64,000 nucleotides of DNA from Chitinibacter sp. GC72. GTDB lineage: Bacteria; Pseudomonadota; Gammaproteobacteria; Burkholderiales; Chitinibacteraceae. This document shows positions 44,098 through 53,009 of the stretch, piece by piece. Each line of letters starts with the position of its first letter. The first letter of the stretch is position 1. Location of the stretch: assembly GCF_009760905.1 (NCBI RefSeq), contig NZ_VIRW01000001.1:124001-188000 (forward strand), given 5' to 3'. The translations under genes and the position numbers were made by a program. The notes under the pieces were generated by a model. It saw nothing but the letters and a program-made list of their open reading frames with translations. It was not told the DNA's origin and did no database searches.

Positions 44098-44958
44098 ATG
44101 AGCAATCCCTACCTCGCACTCGTTCAAGCCCACAACGAGCTATTACAAAAACAAGATGCCCCGCTTTTTGCCGATTTGAGCACGCTGGGTAGCGCAGCCA
44201 CCGCAGCCGCCGCCGATGCCCCGGTGGCAATGATTTTCGCCCCCCATCCTGACGACGAATGCATTATCGGCGCATTGCCATTGCGTCTGGGCCGTGAAGC
44301 CGCTTTCAAAGTGATCAACGTTGCCGTCACTCAGGGTTCCAACGCAAAACGCCAACCCGAGCGCTGGGTTGAAGTCAAAAATGCCTGCGACTACCTTGGC
44401 TGGGGTCTGCTGGAAACCATCCCGGGTGGCCTGATGAGTGTGACCACCAAAACCCGCAACGATGATCCGGCCGCCTGGGCCGAAAAAGTGGCGGTGGTCG
44501 CCAAAATCATCAGCGAACACAAACCACAAGTGGTGGTATGTCCGCATGACAACGATTACCACTCGGCACATATCGGTACGCACTATCTGATCGTTGACGC
44601 CCTGAAAGCGGCCAATCACAGCTGTGTGCTGGTGCAAAGCGAATTCTGGCGCCAGATGGAAGCGCCCAATGCACTGATCGCGACCAATCTGCAAGACACG
44701 GCAGATTTGATCGCTGCACTGGCTTGCCACGTTGAAGAAGTTCGCCGCAATCCGTATCACCTGCGTCTGCCAGGCTATATGGCCGACAATGTCCGCCGTG
44801 GCGCCGAAGTGTGCGGCGGCCAGGGTGCTGCAGCGCCAACGTTTTCGTTCGGCACGATCTACCATGTAGGTCGATTCGATGGCAGCGCACTGCAGCCTAG
44901 CGACAAAAAATTCACTATCAGCGAAAGCGATGACATCAAGGCGGTGCTGGCGGTTTAA
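44098..44958 (+). CDS. PIG-L-family deacetylase
   Basis: A 286-residue zinc-dependent deacetylase. The signature is IFAPHPDDECIIGALPLRLG (metal ligands H50, D53; catalytic D52 region), with the third ligand in HDNDYHSAHIGTHYL. PIG-L/LmbE enzymes remove acetyl from GlcNAc-containing compounds, including diacetylchitobiose in some archaea. In this chitin-degrading context a chito-oligosaccharide or GlcNAc-conjugate substrate is plausible, but not shown. No signal peptide is present. GGAG lies upstream of the ATG, and a terminator follows. Confidence 0.87.
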   Translation: MSNPYLALVQAHNELLQKQDAPLFADLSTLGSAATAAAADAPVAMIFAPHPDDECIIGALPLRLGREAAFKVINVAVTQGSNAKRQPERWVEVKNACDYLGWGLLETIPGGLMSVTTKTRNDDPAAWAEKVAVVAKIISEHKPQVVVCPHDNDYHSAHIGTHYLIVDALKAANHSCVLVQSEFWRQMEAPNALIATNLQDTADLIAALACHVEEVRRNPYHLRLPGYMADNVRRGAEVCGGQGAAAPTFSFGTIYHVGRFDGSALQPSDKKFTISESDDIKAVLAV

Positions 44959-44975
44959 GCAGATTCAGTGCCAAA

Positions 44976-45005
44976 CAAAAAACGGCGCAGATTGCGCCGT
45001 TTTTA
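44976..45005 (+). terminator. Intrinsic terminator of the PIG-L gene
   Basis: AAAAACGGCGC and GCGCCGTTTTT with loop AGATT, between convergent genes. Confidence 0.88.
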
Positions 45006-45087
45006 CTTTTTGTCCGTCAAAAAACATATCCGAGCACCGCGCAGTACCAACGCGATCTGCACACTCAACCTCAAGACATCCTGATAT

Positions 45088-45987
45088 TTAAGCAGAAGCA
45101 ATCCGGTTGCGCCCCAAGCGTTTGGCCTGATAAAGTGCAGCATCCGCGCGCTTAAGGACGTCATTGGTGCTGGTATCGGCCAGGTTCAGTGCGCTTAAAC
45201 CACCGCTAATCGTCACATCGCGGCCCGCCAGCAGGCCGTGCAATGAGGTTTCAATCTGCCCGCGCAAGCGTTCGGCTAAGGTCAGCGCGACATCCGGTGG
45301 GGTATGCGACATCAGAATGACAAACTCGTCGCCGCCAAAACGCAGCGAAACATCGGTATTGCGCAATTCGCGCCGGCACACGGCGGCGATCTCGATCAAG
45401 ACTTTGTCGCCGGCATCATGGCCAAAACTATCGTTAATCGTCTTGAAGTGATCGACATCGAAAATCAGCACCGATAAAGGCGAGCCGTAGCGCAAAAACA
45501 CCTCCAGATAGTCCTGCAGCACCGCCGTCATATGCCGGCGGTTCGCCAGGCCAGTCAGCGGATCGGTCTGGCTTTGCTGGCGCAACTGCACTTCCAGATC
45601 GTGCCGCTGCGAAATATTGCTGGCCACCCAGATGACTGCGTCTTCGCCATCGACCTGAAAATCCAGTGCCTGCACCCGGCCTTCAAACCAGATTTCGGTC
45701 ACCGGCCCTTCGCTGGAGAGCCCTTTGACGTCGCGAGCCGAGAGCGCGTATTCAACCACCAGCAAGGCGCGCTGGACCAGCGCCTGCCCGATCACCTGCA
45801 AAAACCAGGCGGTTTTTTCATCGGACAGCACATCGGACATCGATTGCCCCACCAGATGACTGCCATCATGGTAGTAGCGCGTATCGATCCCGCCAAAAAT
45901 GGCGGCGTAGCGCCCGCTACGCGTCAGCACAAACACCGGATCGGGCAAAGCCTTCAGAATGGATTGAATCTGCACCAAATCCAGCAT
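45088..45987 (-). CDS. PAS-GGDEF diguanylate cyclase
   Basis: A 299-residue cytoplasmic cyclase. The first ~130 residues are a PAS domain (ILKALPDPVFVLTRSGRYAAI). The GGDEF domain has TDPLTGLANRRHM, FDVDHFKTINDSFGHDAGD, the active site RFGGDEFVILM, and an inhibitory RNTD five residues before it. The end DVLKRADAALYQAKRLGRN is usual. It would make cyclic di-GMP, as does the GAF-GGDEF protein 20 kb away, and likely responds to a small ligand or redox signal through PAS. GGAGACGCT precedes the ATG. Confidence 0.92.
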   Translation of the reverse strand: MLDLVQIQSILKALPDPVFVLTRSGRYAAIFGGIDTRYYHDGSHLVGQSMSDVLSDEKTAWFLQVIGQALVQRALLVVEYALSARDVKGLSSEGPVTEIWFEGRVQALDFQVDGEDAVIWVASNISQRHDLEVQLRQQSQTDPLTGLANRRHMTAVLQDYLEVFLRYGSPLSVLIFDVDHFKTINDSFGHDAGDKVLIEIAAVCRRELRNTDVSLRFGGDEFVILMSHTPPDVALTLAERLRGQIETSLHGLLAGRDVTISGGLSALNLADTSTNDVLKRADAALYQAKRLGRNRIASA

Positions 45988-46077
45988 AGCGTCTCCAGTG
46001 TTTTAATGTGTGCACTGATGTCCAAGTTGATCGGCTGTCCTGCGCCTGATCTGCCTTGCCCTGTCCGGCATCTTGCT

Positions 46078-47511
46078 TCAGAGCAGCAATTGCACCGGAT
46101 GTTTTTTAATTTCACTGCGAATCAGCTTGGCCATATCCAAATCATAAGCAGGGTATGGTGCCGCAAGCAAATCAGCTAGCTCGCTCTGATCATTTACCTG
46201 CCCAAGGTATGTCCATTGGTCGATCACGTGCAGCACCTGTGCCCATTCCGGGCCTTCGCGAATCCCGATCGCGCCTGCATACGGCCAGTCGGCCAGCTTG
46301 TGTTTGGCCAGCGACGCCAGCAGCCGTGCATTATGCAGGCTGATCACCTCTCGCCCGACACAGGCTCCGCGACACTCGCCTTGCGAGAGCGCATTGCAGG
46401 GGCTGATCTGTTGCGCTTTACGCGATTTTTCCAGCCCCAATAGCTGACGGCACAAGCCCTGCCCTTTGATGATCCGGTTTAGCACATTCTGCGCTTCGCG
46501 CGCACCGCGAAACGGGCCGAACAAATCACCGCGCGCATTGGCGATCTCGCTCAAAGGAATCAATTTGGGCTGGAGTGGCGTATCCATCGCGTCACTGCCA
46601 GGTTCGGGCAGCACGATTTCCCACACCGACTGGGTCTGATCCACCTTACCGCGTGTCGAGGGATTAAACCGAGGGCGCAGCTGGCTGAGCAATTGGCGTT
46701 CGAGCAGAGCCGAGCCCAGATCACCCGAGGTTTCCACCCAATCAATCCGGCGCAGCGCCACAGCCAGCATCGCAGCTTGCCCATCGGCCGATTTTTTGCC
46801 GAAATGCTGCAAAACGCGGCGGCGCAAATTGCTATTGCTGCCGACAAACAGCGCCTCATCGTGCTCGCCATAAAAAATATACACGCCGGCGGTGTCGGGC
46901 AAATCGTCGATGATTTTTTCATCAATGTGCGCTGGCAAAGCAGGCGGGCGAATCAGCTCATCAATCGCTTCCTGCACCCGTGTGGCGCCCAGATCTTGCA
47001 CCGCAGCATTTAAAAACTGGTAAATCAGCTCGGCGTCGGTCAGCGCACGGTGGCGCTCGCCGTGGTATTGCAGCCCATGCCGCGCGATCAGCGCGTCGAG
47101 ACTGTGCTTGAATTCGTCGGGATAAAGTTTGCGCGACAGCTGCACCGTGCAGAGCACTTTGGCGCGAAACGTGATGCCGATGCGCTTGAATTCATTGCGC
47201 AAAAAGGTGTAATCAAAGCGCGCATTGTGCGCGACGAAAATGCGGTCTTGCAGCTTGGGCAACACTTTATCGGCAAGCTGCGCAAAAGTCGGCGCGTCGG
47301 CGACCATCGCATTATCGATACCAGTTAAATCTTGAATAAATGGGGGTATAGGCTGGCAAGGATTAACCAGATTACTCCACGTAGCAATACCCTCACCTTC
47401 GACATTCACCTGAACTAGGCCGATTTCGGTAATGCGATCAACCGCCGGTTTGGCGCCGGTGGTTTCCAGATCGAGCAGCACCAGCGGTGCGGGGTAAAAA
47501 GGGTAATTCAT
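46078..47511 (-). CDS. DnaQ-type exonuclease fused to a UvrC-like GIY-YIG nuclease domain
   Basis: A 477-residue fusion. Residues ~8-175 are a DEDDh exonuclease (LVLLDLETTGAKPAVDRITEIG, VAHNARFDYTFLRNEF, and HRALTDAELIYQFL). Residues ~205-290 are a GIY-YIG nuclease of the UvrC/Cho type (LPDTAGVYIFYGEHDEALFVG, LRRRVLQHF). A tail with CNALSQGECRGACVG follows. Such fusions are annotated as DNA polymerase III epsilon-like or Cho-related and likely act in DNA repair. Two stretches that look like the 49-bp motif lie within the gene; one encodes the conserved WSNLVNPCQPIPP segment, so it is not an insertion. Confidence 0.9.
   Translation of the reverse strand: MNYPFYPAPLVLLDLETTGAKPAVDRITEIGLVQVNVEGEGIATWSNLVNPCQPIPPFIQDLTGIDNAMVADAPTFAQLADKVLPKLQDRIFVAHNARFDYTFLRNEFKRIGITFRAKVLCTVQLSRKLYPDEFKHSLDALIARHGLQYHGERHRALTDAELIYQFLNAAVQDLGATRVQEAIDELIRPPALPAHIDEKIIDDLPDTAGVYIFYGEHDEALFVGSNSNLRRRVLQHFGKKSADGQAAMLAVALRRIDWVETSGDLGSALLERQLLSQLRPRFNPSTRGKVDQTQSVWEIVLPEPGSDAMDTPLQPKLIPLSEIANARGDLFGPFRGAREAQNVLNRIIKGQGLCRQLLGLEKSRKAQQISPCNALSQGECRGACVGREVISLHNARLLASLAKHKLADWPYAGAIGIREGPEWAQVLHVIDQWTYLGQVNDQSELADLLAAPYPAYDLDMAKLIRSEIKKHPVQLLL
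46151..46199. repeat. 49-bp palindromic motif, weak intragenic candidate in the exonuclease fusion gene
   Basis: GGGTATGGTG to CATTTACCT. TACC is at the correct offset, but the right end is degenerate. Confidence 0.3.
47344..47392. repeat. 49-bp palindromic motif, intragenic copy in the exonuclease fusion gene
   Basis: GGGTATAGGC to GCAATACCC, exactly 49 bp, with good ends on both sides. It encodes the conserved exonuclease segment IATWSNLVNPCQPIP and includes the rare codon ATA. Confidence 0.65.
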
Positions 47512-47529
47512 GCGAAAACTCAGTGCTGA

Positions 47530-48462
47530 TTATTTAGTGAAGCGAAAGCACTGATGAATGCGCTTGTTACGGAAATCTTCCGGAATCGATTGTGCGGTCA
47601 GGTTTTCGCAACGGCCGACAAACATCGGGTCCAGCTCAAAGCTGCGCAGATTATTCGAGAAATACAATACGCCGCCCGGTGCGAGCATGCTCATGCACGA
47701 CTCGATCAGGTACGCATGATCGCGCTGCACATCCAGTACGCCGAGCATTTTTTTCGAGTTCGAAAAGCTTGGCGGGTCCATCACGATCAGATCGTATTTG
47801 TTCGGGCTGCACGTCGCTTCACGCAAAAACTCGAACACGTCGGCGCGCACACGCTGATGTTTGACTGGATCCATACCGTTCAAGGCAAAATTGCGCCCCG
47901 CCCATTCCAGATAAGTATTCGATAAATCAACTGTCAGCGAGCTGCTTGCGCCACCGGCTGCGGCATAAACGCTGAACGCGCCGGTGTAGCTAAATAAATT
48001 CAGGAAACGCTTGCCGGCACTTTCCATCATCACGCGTTTACGCGTATTGCGGTGATCAAGAAACAGACCGGTGTCCAGATAAGCGTCGAGGTTGACTTCA
48101 AATTTGAGGCCATTTTCTTCAACGGTAAAAAACTCGCCCGATTCTTCGTTCTTCTCATACTGCGTCAGCCCTTTCATCCGCTTGCGGATTTTCAGCGAGA
48201 CGTGTTCGATGGGCAGACCAAGCACTTCAGCCGTCGCCGCGTGGATTTCGTCGATCCACGCCGAATAGTCTTCATCAGACTCCATCCAGCCGGTATCGTA
48301 TTCCTGCAAATGCACACGATCACCGTAAACGTCGACAATCATCGGAAATTCAGGCACATCGCGCTCGTAAATGCGATAGCACTGCAAACCCTGACGGCGC
48401 GCCCATTTGCCCCAGTGACGGGCGTTTTTGGCGAGGCGATTGCGATAACTGGTGAGATCCAT
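47530..48462 (-). CDS. Stand-alone RlmK-like rRNA methyltransferase
   Basis: A 310-residue class I methyltransferase. It matches the C-terminal (RlmK) half of E. coli RlmKL, which makes m7G2069 in 23S rRNA: CYRIYERDVPEFPMIVDVYGD, VSLKIRKRMKGLTQYEK, YLDTGLFLDHRNTRK, FLNLFSYTGAFSVYAAAGGA (SAM loop) and DLIVMDPPSFSNS (catalytic motif). The RlmL half (THUMP domain and second methyltransferase) is absent here, so it would be separate. ATG 48462 is preferred to TTG 48471. Confidence 0.85.
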   Translation of the reverse strand: MDLTSYRNRLAKNARHWGKWARRQGLQCYRIYERDVPEFPMIVDVYGDRVHLQEYDTGWMESDEDYSAWIDEIHAATAEVLGLPIEHVSLKIRKRMKGLTQYEKNEESGEFFTVEENGLKFEVNLDAYLDTGLFLDHRNTRKRVMMESAGKRFLNLFSYTGAFSVYAAAGGASSSLTVDLSNTYLEWAGRNFALNGMDPVKHQRVRADVFEFLREATCSPNKYDLIVMDPPSFSNSKKMLGVLDVQRDHAYLIESCMSMLAPGGVLYFSNNLRSFELDPMFVGRCENLTAQSIPEDFRNKRIHQCFRFTK

Positions 48463-48561
48463 GGAATTCAACTTTTACTGGTGTAGACGTACAAAGACCG
48501 CAGTGTATCAAACCCTGCGGTCTTCTCTGTTGGCATTTAGTACAAAATAACGACTGAAGGA

Positions 48562-49764
48562 CTAATCAGACACCACCACCGGCTGTACCAGCCCGGCAGC
48601 GAGCTTGGCCCGATCCCGCGCCACATCGGTATCACTGCCTGCGGCCAAAGCGACACCCATCCGGCGGCGTTCAAACGCTTCGGGCTTGCCAAACAGGCGC
48701 AAATCGCTGCGCGGGACGGCCAGCGCGGCGGCGACACCGTCAAATGCGATCCCCGCTTCTTCAACGCCACCATAAATCACCGCACTGGCAGCGGGTTCGC
48801 GCTGCCCCACATCGACCGGCAGGCCCAGAATTGCCCGCGCATGCAGCTCGAACTCGGAAAAATACTGGCTCATCAAGGTGACCAAGCCAGTGTCATGCGG
48901 ACGAGGGCTTACTTCCGAGAACCAGACATCGTCGCCCTTCACAAACAGCTCAACACCAAACAGGCCACGGCCGCCCAAAGCGCCGGTGACTTTGCGAGCA
49001 ATGTCTTGCGCACGTTCCAGTGCTTTAGGGTTCATGCGTTGCGGCTGCCAGCTCTCAACATAATCGCCTTTCACTTGCAAATGGCCGACTGGCGCGCAGA
49101 ATGAAGTTTTAATATCACCATCTTCGCCCAGCGAGCGCACGGTGAGCAGTGTGATTTCGTATTCAAAATCGACAAAGCCTTCGACTATCACGCGGCCATG
49201 ATCGACGCGGCTACCGGCGGCGGCGTAATTCCAAGCGGTTTCAACATCGGAGGCTGATTTGAGCAAAGATTGTCCTTTGCCGGAGGACGACATCACCGGT
49301 TTTACCAAGCATGGAAAACCGATTTCAGCCGTCGCAGCCTCTAGCTGCGCCAATGAATCAGCAAAATGGTAGCTTGAGGTGGGCAAACCCAGCTCTTCGG
49401 CAGCCAGACGGCGGATGCCTTCGCGGTTCATCGTCAATTGTGTCGCGCGTGCGGTCGGAATCACCGTGGCGAGGCCATCGGCTTCGATGCGCACAAGTTC
49501 ATCAGTCGCAATCGCTTCGATTTCGGGGACAATAAAATGCGGGCGCTCGGCTTCCACCAAGGCGCGCAAAGTTTGGGCATCGCTCATATTGATGACATGG
49601 CTGCGGTGGGAGACCTGCATACCGGGCGCATGCGCGTAGCGATCAACACCGATCACTTCAACGCCCAGACGCTGCAAAGCGATAATCACTTCTTTGCCCA
49701 GCTCGCCGCAGCCGAGCAGCATCACTTTGACGGCAGATTGACTCAGTGGCGTACCAATTCTCAC
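48562..49764 (-). CDS. purT: Formate-dependent GAR transformylase PurT
   Basis: A 400-residue ATP-grasp enzyme that formylates GAR in purine synthesis using formate, an alternative to PurN. It begins [33 protein letters not shown] (two blocks), with ATP-grasp motifs [35 protein letters not shown] and [16 protein letters not shown]. The start is GTG 49764, preceded by AAGGA. Both purT and purL are in this window but not clustered. Confidence 0.95.
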   Translation of the reverse strand: MRIGTPLSQSAVKVMLLGCGELGKEVIIALQRLGVEVIGVDRYAHAPGMQVSHRSHVINMSDAQTLRALVEAERPHFIVPEIEAIATDELVRIEADGLATVIPTARATQLTMNREGIRRLAAEELGLPTSSYHFADSLAQLEAATAEIGFPCLVKPVMSSSGKGQSLLKSASDVETAWNYAAAGSRVDHGRVIVEGFVDFEYEITLLTVRSLGEDGDIKTSFCAPVGHLQVKGDYVESWQPQRMNPKALERAQDIARKVTGALGGRGLFGVELFVKGDDVWFSEVSPRPHDTGLVTLMSQYFSEFELHARAILGLPVDVGQREPAASAVIYGGVEEAGIAFDGVAAALAVPRSDLRLFGKPEAFERRRMGVALAAGSDTDVARDRAKLAAGLVQPVVVSD

Positions 49765-49796
49765 AACAAAATCCTTTTTGAAAAACGATAGTGTAT

Positions 49797-50297
49797 TTAT
49801 TTGGCCAGTGTTTTATAGCCATGCAGCAGACGCATAAAGACCGGATCGGGAACATACTGCTTGACCACGCCTTCCCAGCCTTGCGGGCCAACTAGACCCT
49901 TGACCATGGTTGAGCTGATTTCGGCAATTTCGCGCGGCGGCATAAGAAAGATAGTATCGATGTGTGGCGCCAGATCGGCATTGACGTAACGCATTTTGCG
50001 CTCGAATTCATAATCGGCAGCTTCGCGAATGCCGCGCAGAATAAACTGCGCGCCCTGCTCGCGTGCATAGTCAACCAAGAAGCGGTTTTGAAAAACTTCA
50101 ACGCGCAGATTAGGCATCTGGCTAGTCGTTTCGCGCAGCATCGCGACGCGTTCCTCCAAGCTGAAGGTGTATTTCTTGTCAGGATTTTCACCGATGGCGA
50201 CGATCATTTCGTCAAATAACTTCACACCATGCTCGATCATCCACAGATGACCTTTGGTCACTGGATCAAAACTACCTGCGTAAACGCCACGCCGCAT
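49797..50297 (-). CDS. coaD: Phosphopantetheine adenylyltransferase
   Basis: A 166-residue enzyme of coenzyme A synthesis that adds AMP to 4'-phosphopantetheine. It has the nucleotidyltransferase motif [21 protein letters not shown] (split) with T/KGH, the site [20 protein letters not shown], and the ISSTMVKGL variant of ISSTxVR. GGAG precedes ATG 50297; the longer frame has no support. Confidence 0.95.
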   Translation of the reverse strand: MRRGVYAGSFDPVTKGHLWMIEHGVKLFDEMIVAIGENPDKKYTFSLEERVAMLRETTSQMPNLRVEVFQNRFLVDYAREQGAQFILRGIREAADYEFERKMRYVNADLAPHIDTIFLMPPREIAEISSTMVKGLVGPQGWEGVVKQYVPDPVFMRLLHGYKTLAK

Positions 50298-50394
50298 CGC
50301 AAATTCTCCGCCAAATTCAGCCAGCACTATACCACCAGCCCACATTAATTTAAGATGAGACGCATCAATTCACATGCAAAGGGGAGAGTGCATC

Positions 50395-51552
50395 GTGTTA
50401 AAAAAACTCATCATCGCTGCGAGTCTCGCGCTGGCCTCACAAGCTTACGCGGATATCACCATCGGCCAATCGGTCCCCACTACAGGTATTGCCGCAGAAA
50501 CCGGCAAAGCCATGGCAATGGGTGCTTCCATTTATTTCAACCAGGTCAATGGTCGTGGCGGCGTCAATGGTGAGCTGATTAATCATCTGGTCCGTGATGA
50601 CGGCGGCAATCCGCAAACCACCGTTAAAAACGCCAGGGATTTTATCGAGAAAGAAAACGCGACTGCGCTGATCTCGTTTTACGGCACCGACAATATTGCC
50701 GCGCTGCTCAAATCCAAAGTGCTCGACACCAATGGCATCGCGCTGGTCGGCGCACACACGGGCGCTGATTCGCTGCGCAATAATGGCAGCCCCTATCTGT
50801 TTCACACCCGCGCCAGCTACACGGTTGAAGTTGATCGCCTGGTTAAACTGCTCAATGAAAATCTGGGCGTCACCAAATTTGGCGTCGTTGCCCAGCAGGG
50901 CGGCTATGGCGAAGCGGGAGTGGCGGCGCTGAAAGCGGCATTGGCGAAAAAACAGCTCAAGCTGGCAGGTGAAGCCTGGTACGACAATCAGACCGGCGAT
51001 TCGACCAAGGCCGCCAAAGAGCTGGCGAAAATCAATCCAGAAGCAATCATTCTGGTGGCCACCACCAAACCTGCAGCCACGTTTGTACAGGAATACAAAA
51101 ATAGAGGCGGCACGTCGCAGCTCTATGCACTCTCTGCGGTGCAGTTTGAAGAAGTTGCCAAGCAGATCGGTAAGAAAACCGCGCACGGTCTGGGCATTAG
51201 CCAGGTACTCCCCTACCCTTACAACACGCGCGCGCGCCTAGTACAGGAATTCCAGAACGATGTTTATGCCGAACTCGGCTCAGGGAGCTCTGGTAAAAAC
51301 GAAGCGCTGGCTGCCATTGCCAAGTATCCAAGCTACGCGATGCTCGAGGGCTATGTGGCCGCGCGCCTGATAGTGGAAGGCATTAAACGCGCAGGCAAGG
51401 CCCCCACCCGCGCAGCGGTGTACAACGCACTGGGTACGCTGAGCCGCTATGATCTGGGCGGCTTTGTCATCGACTACAGCCCAAGCAAACGCAATGGCTC
51501 GAATTTCAGCGAGCTAACCATGATGTCACCAACCGGTGCGCTCACACGTTAG
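50395..51552 (+). CDS. Periplasmic ligand-binding protein (LivJ-like, Peripla_BP_6)
   Basis: A 385-residue exported protein. The signal peptide (LKKLIIAASLALASQAYA) is followed by the type I periplasmic-binding fold: ITIGQSVPTTGIAAETGKAMAM, GIALVGAHTGADSLR, FGVVAQQGGYGEAGVAALKAAL. It resembles branched-chain amino-acid binding proteins, but no permease or ATPase gene is near, so it may serve a distant transporter or a sensor. I chose GTG 50395 because GGGGAGAG lies at the right distance; the ATG at 50374 overlaps that site. Confidence 0.88.
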   Translation: MLKKLIIAASLALASQAYADITIGQSVPTTGIAAETGKAMAMGASIYFNQVNGRGGVNGELINHLVRDDGGNPQTTVKNARDFIEKENATALISFYGTDNIAALLKSKVLDTNGIALVGAHTGADSLRNNGSPYLFHTRASYTVEVDRLVKLLNENLGVTKFGVVAQQGGYGEAGVAALKAALAKKQLKLAGEAWYDNQTGDSTKAAKELAKINPEAIILVATTKPAATFVQEYKNRGGTSQLYALSAVQFEEVAKQIGKKTAHGLGISQVLPYPYNTRARLVQEFQNDVYAELGSGSSGKNEALAAIAKYPSYAMLEGYVAARLIVEGIKRAGKAPTRAAVYNALGTLSRYDLGGFVIDYSPSKRNGSNFSELTMMSPTGALTR

Positions 51553-51685
51553 AGCCTGCTCACAATCTGCTGCGCTGCGGCAATACGGCGTTAAAAAACA
51601 CCTTCGGAATGCTCATTTACCATGTGTAAACTCCGCTTCCTCTGTCGTTTTTGCCTCGCTCTAGCTCGCTAGCCCGTGAACACGC
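51553..51685. repeat. ~130-bp dispersed inverted-repeat element
   Basis: It begins right after the binding-protein stop codon with GAGCCTGCTCACAATCTG and ends near GCCCGTGAACACGC, with an inner GAATGCTCATTTACCATGTG and CTCCGCTTCCTC stretch. I recall this layout (GTGAACAGGC-type ends, TCATTTAC/GTAAACTCCGC centre) in intergenic repeats of other betaproteobacteria. Only one copy lies in this window. Confidence 0.55.
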
Positions 51686-51709
51686 GCTTAGATCAGCGCC
51701 AGCCACAAC

Positions 51710-51743
51710 AAAAAGGCCATTCGCAATGAATGGCCTTTTTATT
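51710..51743 (+). terminator. Intrinsic terminator between the binding-protein gene and dnaJ
   Basis: AAAAAGGCCATTC and GAATGGCCTTTTT with a GCAAT loop; suits both convergent genes. Confidence 0.9.
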
Positions 51744-51758
51744 TCACAATGCAAGCAG

Positions 51759-51807
51759 GGGTATTGCCCTTCAAGTCAATAGCTAATTGACCCACAGTGC
51801 AATACCC
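51759..51807. repeat. 49-bp palindromic motif seven bases from the dnaJ stop
   Basis: GGGTATTGCC to GCAATACCC, 49 bp, ends perfect. The centre (GTCAATAGCTAATTGAC) is itself an inverted repeat. Confidence 0.92.
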
Positions 51808-51813
51808 ACCCAA

Positions 51814-52941
51814 TCAAGTTGCGAAGAATTCCTTCACCTTATCCATAAAGGATTTGGCACGCGGATTGTGTTTATCCGAATCGCCCTGGCTGATCTCCTC
51901 AAACTCTTTGAGCAGCTCTTTCTGGCGGCCAGTGAGCTTCACTGGCGTTTCAACCACGACATGACACATCAAGTCGCCGGTAATCGCGCTGCGCACACCC
52001 TTGATGCCTTTGCTGCGCAAACGGAATACCTGACCGGTTTGCGTCTCGGGCGGAATGGTAATCCGTGCTTTACCCGACAGCGTTGGAATCTCGATCTCGC
52101 CACCCAGCGCGGCAATCGCAAAGCTGATTGGCATTTCGCAATGCAGATCATTGCCTTCGCGCTCGAATACCGCGTGTTTTTTGATGTGCGTGACCACATA
52201 CAGATCACCCGGTGGCCCGCCATTCACGCCCGGCTCGCCTTCGCCAGACAGACGAATACGATCGCCCTCATCAACCCCGGCCGGGATCTTCACTGCCAGT
52301 GTTTTATGCGTTGAAACGCGGCCTGTGCCGGAACACTTGCGGCACGGATCGGGAATATATTTACCCGTACCGTGACACGTTGGACACGTTTGCTGGATGC
52401 TGAAAAAACCTTGCGCTACGCGCACCTGGCCATGGCCATTACATGTGTGACAAGTTTTGGCTTCCGTACCCGGTTTCGCGCCGGTTCCGTGACAACTATC
52501 GCACTCTTCATGCGATGGAATCTTGATCTGCTTTTCAACGCCGCGCGCGGCTTCTTCCAGCGTGATTTCCATGTTGTAGCGCAAATCTGCACCACGATAC
52601 ACATTGCTGCGCCCACCACGACCGCCACCGCCGCCGCCAAAGATGTCGCCAAAAATATCGGCAAAGTCACCAAAACCACCGCCACCAAAACCGCCACCGC
52701 CCATACCGGCCTGCTGATCAACGCCAGCGTGGCCGTATTGGTCGTAGGCCGAGCGCTTCTGGCCATCCGACAGAATCTCGTAGGCTTCTTTGGCTTCCTT
52801 GAATTTTTCTTCGGCATCTTTCGCATCCGGATTGCGGTCCGGATGGTATTTCATCGCCAGTTTGCGATACGCTTTTTTGATTTCTTCATCCGAAGCGTCG
52901 CGATTGACGCCCAGAATGTCGTAAAAATCTTTTTTTGCCAT
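51814..52941 (-). CDS. dnaJ: Chaperone DnaJ
   Basis: A 375-residue Hsp40. The J domain (residues 1-70) has the HPD motif in [11 protein letters not shown] glycine/phenylalanine-rich part (~75-115) follows, then four zinc-binding CxxCxGxG repeats (CDSCHGTG to CRKCSGTG, ~145-210), then the substrate-binding C-domains. It stimulates DnaK's ATPase. I chose ATG 52941, where homology starts. It is the last gene of grpE-dnaK-dnaJ, 68 bp after dnaK. Confidence 0.97.
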   Translation of the reverse strand: MAKKDFYDILGVNRDASDEEIKKAYRKLAMKYHPDRNPDAKDAEEKFKEAKEAYEILSDGQKRSAYDQYGHAGVDQQAGMGGGGFGGGGFGDFADIFGDIFGGGGGGRGGRSNVYRGADLRYNMEITLEEAARGVEKQIKIPSHEECDSCHGTGAKPGTEAKTCHTCNGHGQVRVAQGFFSIQQTCPTCHGTGKYIPDPCRKCSGTGRVSTHKTLAVKIPAGVDEGDRIRLSGEGEPGVNGGPPGDLYVVTHIKKHAVFEREGNDLHCEMPISFAIAALGGEIEIPTLSGKARITIPPETQTGQVFRLRSKGIKGVRSAITGDLMCHVVVETPVKLTGRQKELLKEFEEISQGDSDKHNPRAKSFMDKVKEFFAT

Positions 52942-53009
52942 GATGCTCTTCCAGACAAAAAGGCACAGTCGCCCGCAGTGCAAGCGCTGTGCCTAGTGTT
53001 TATGCCAAA

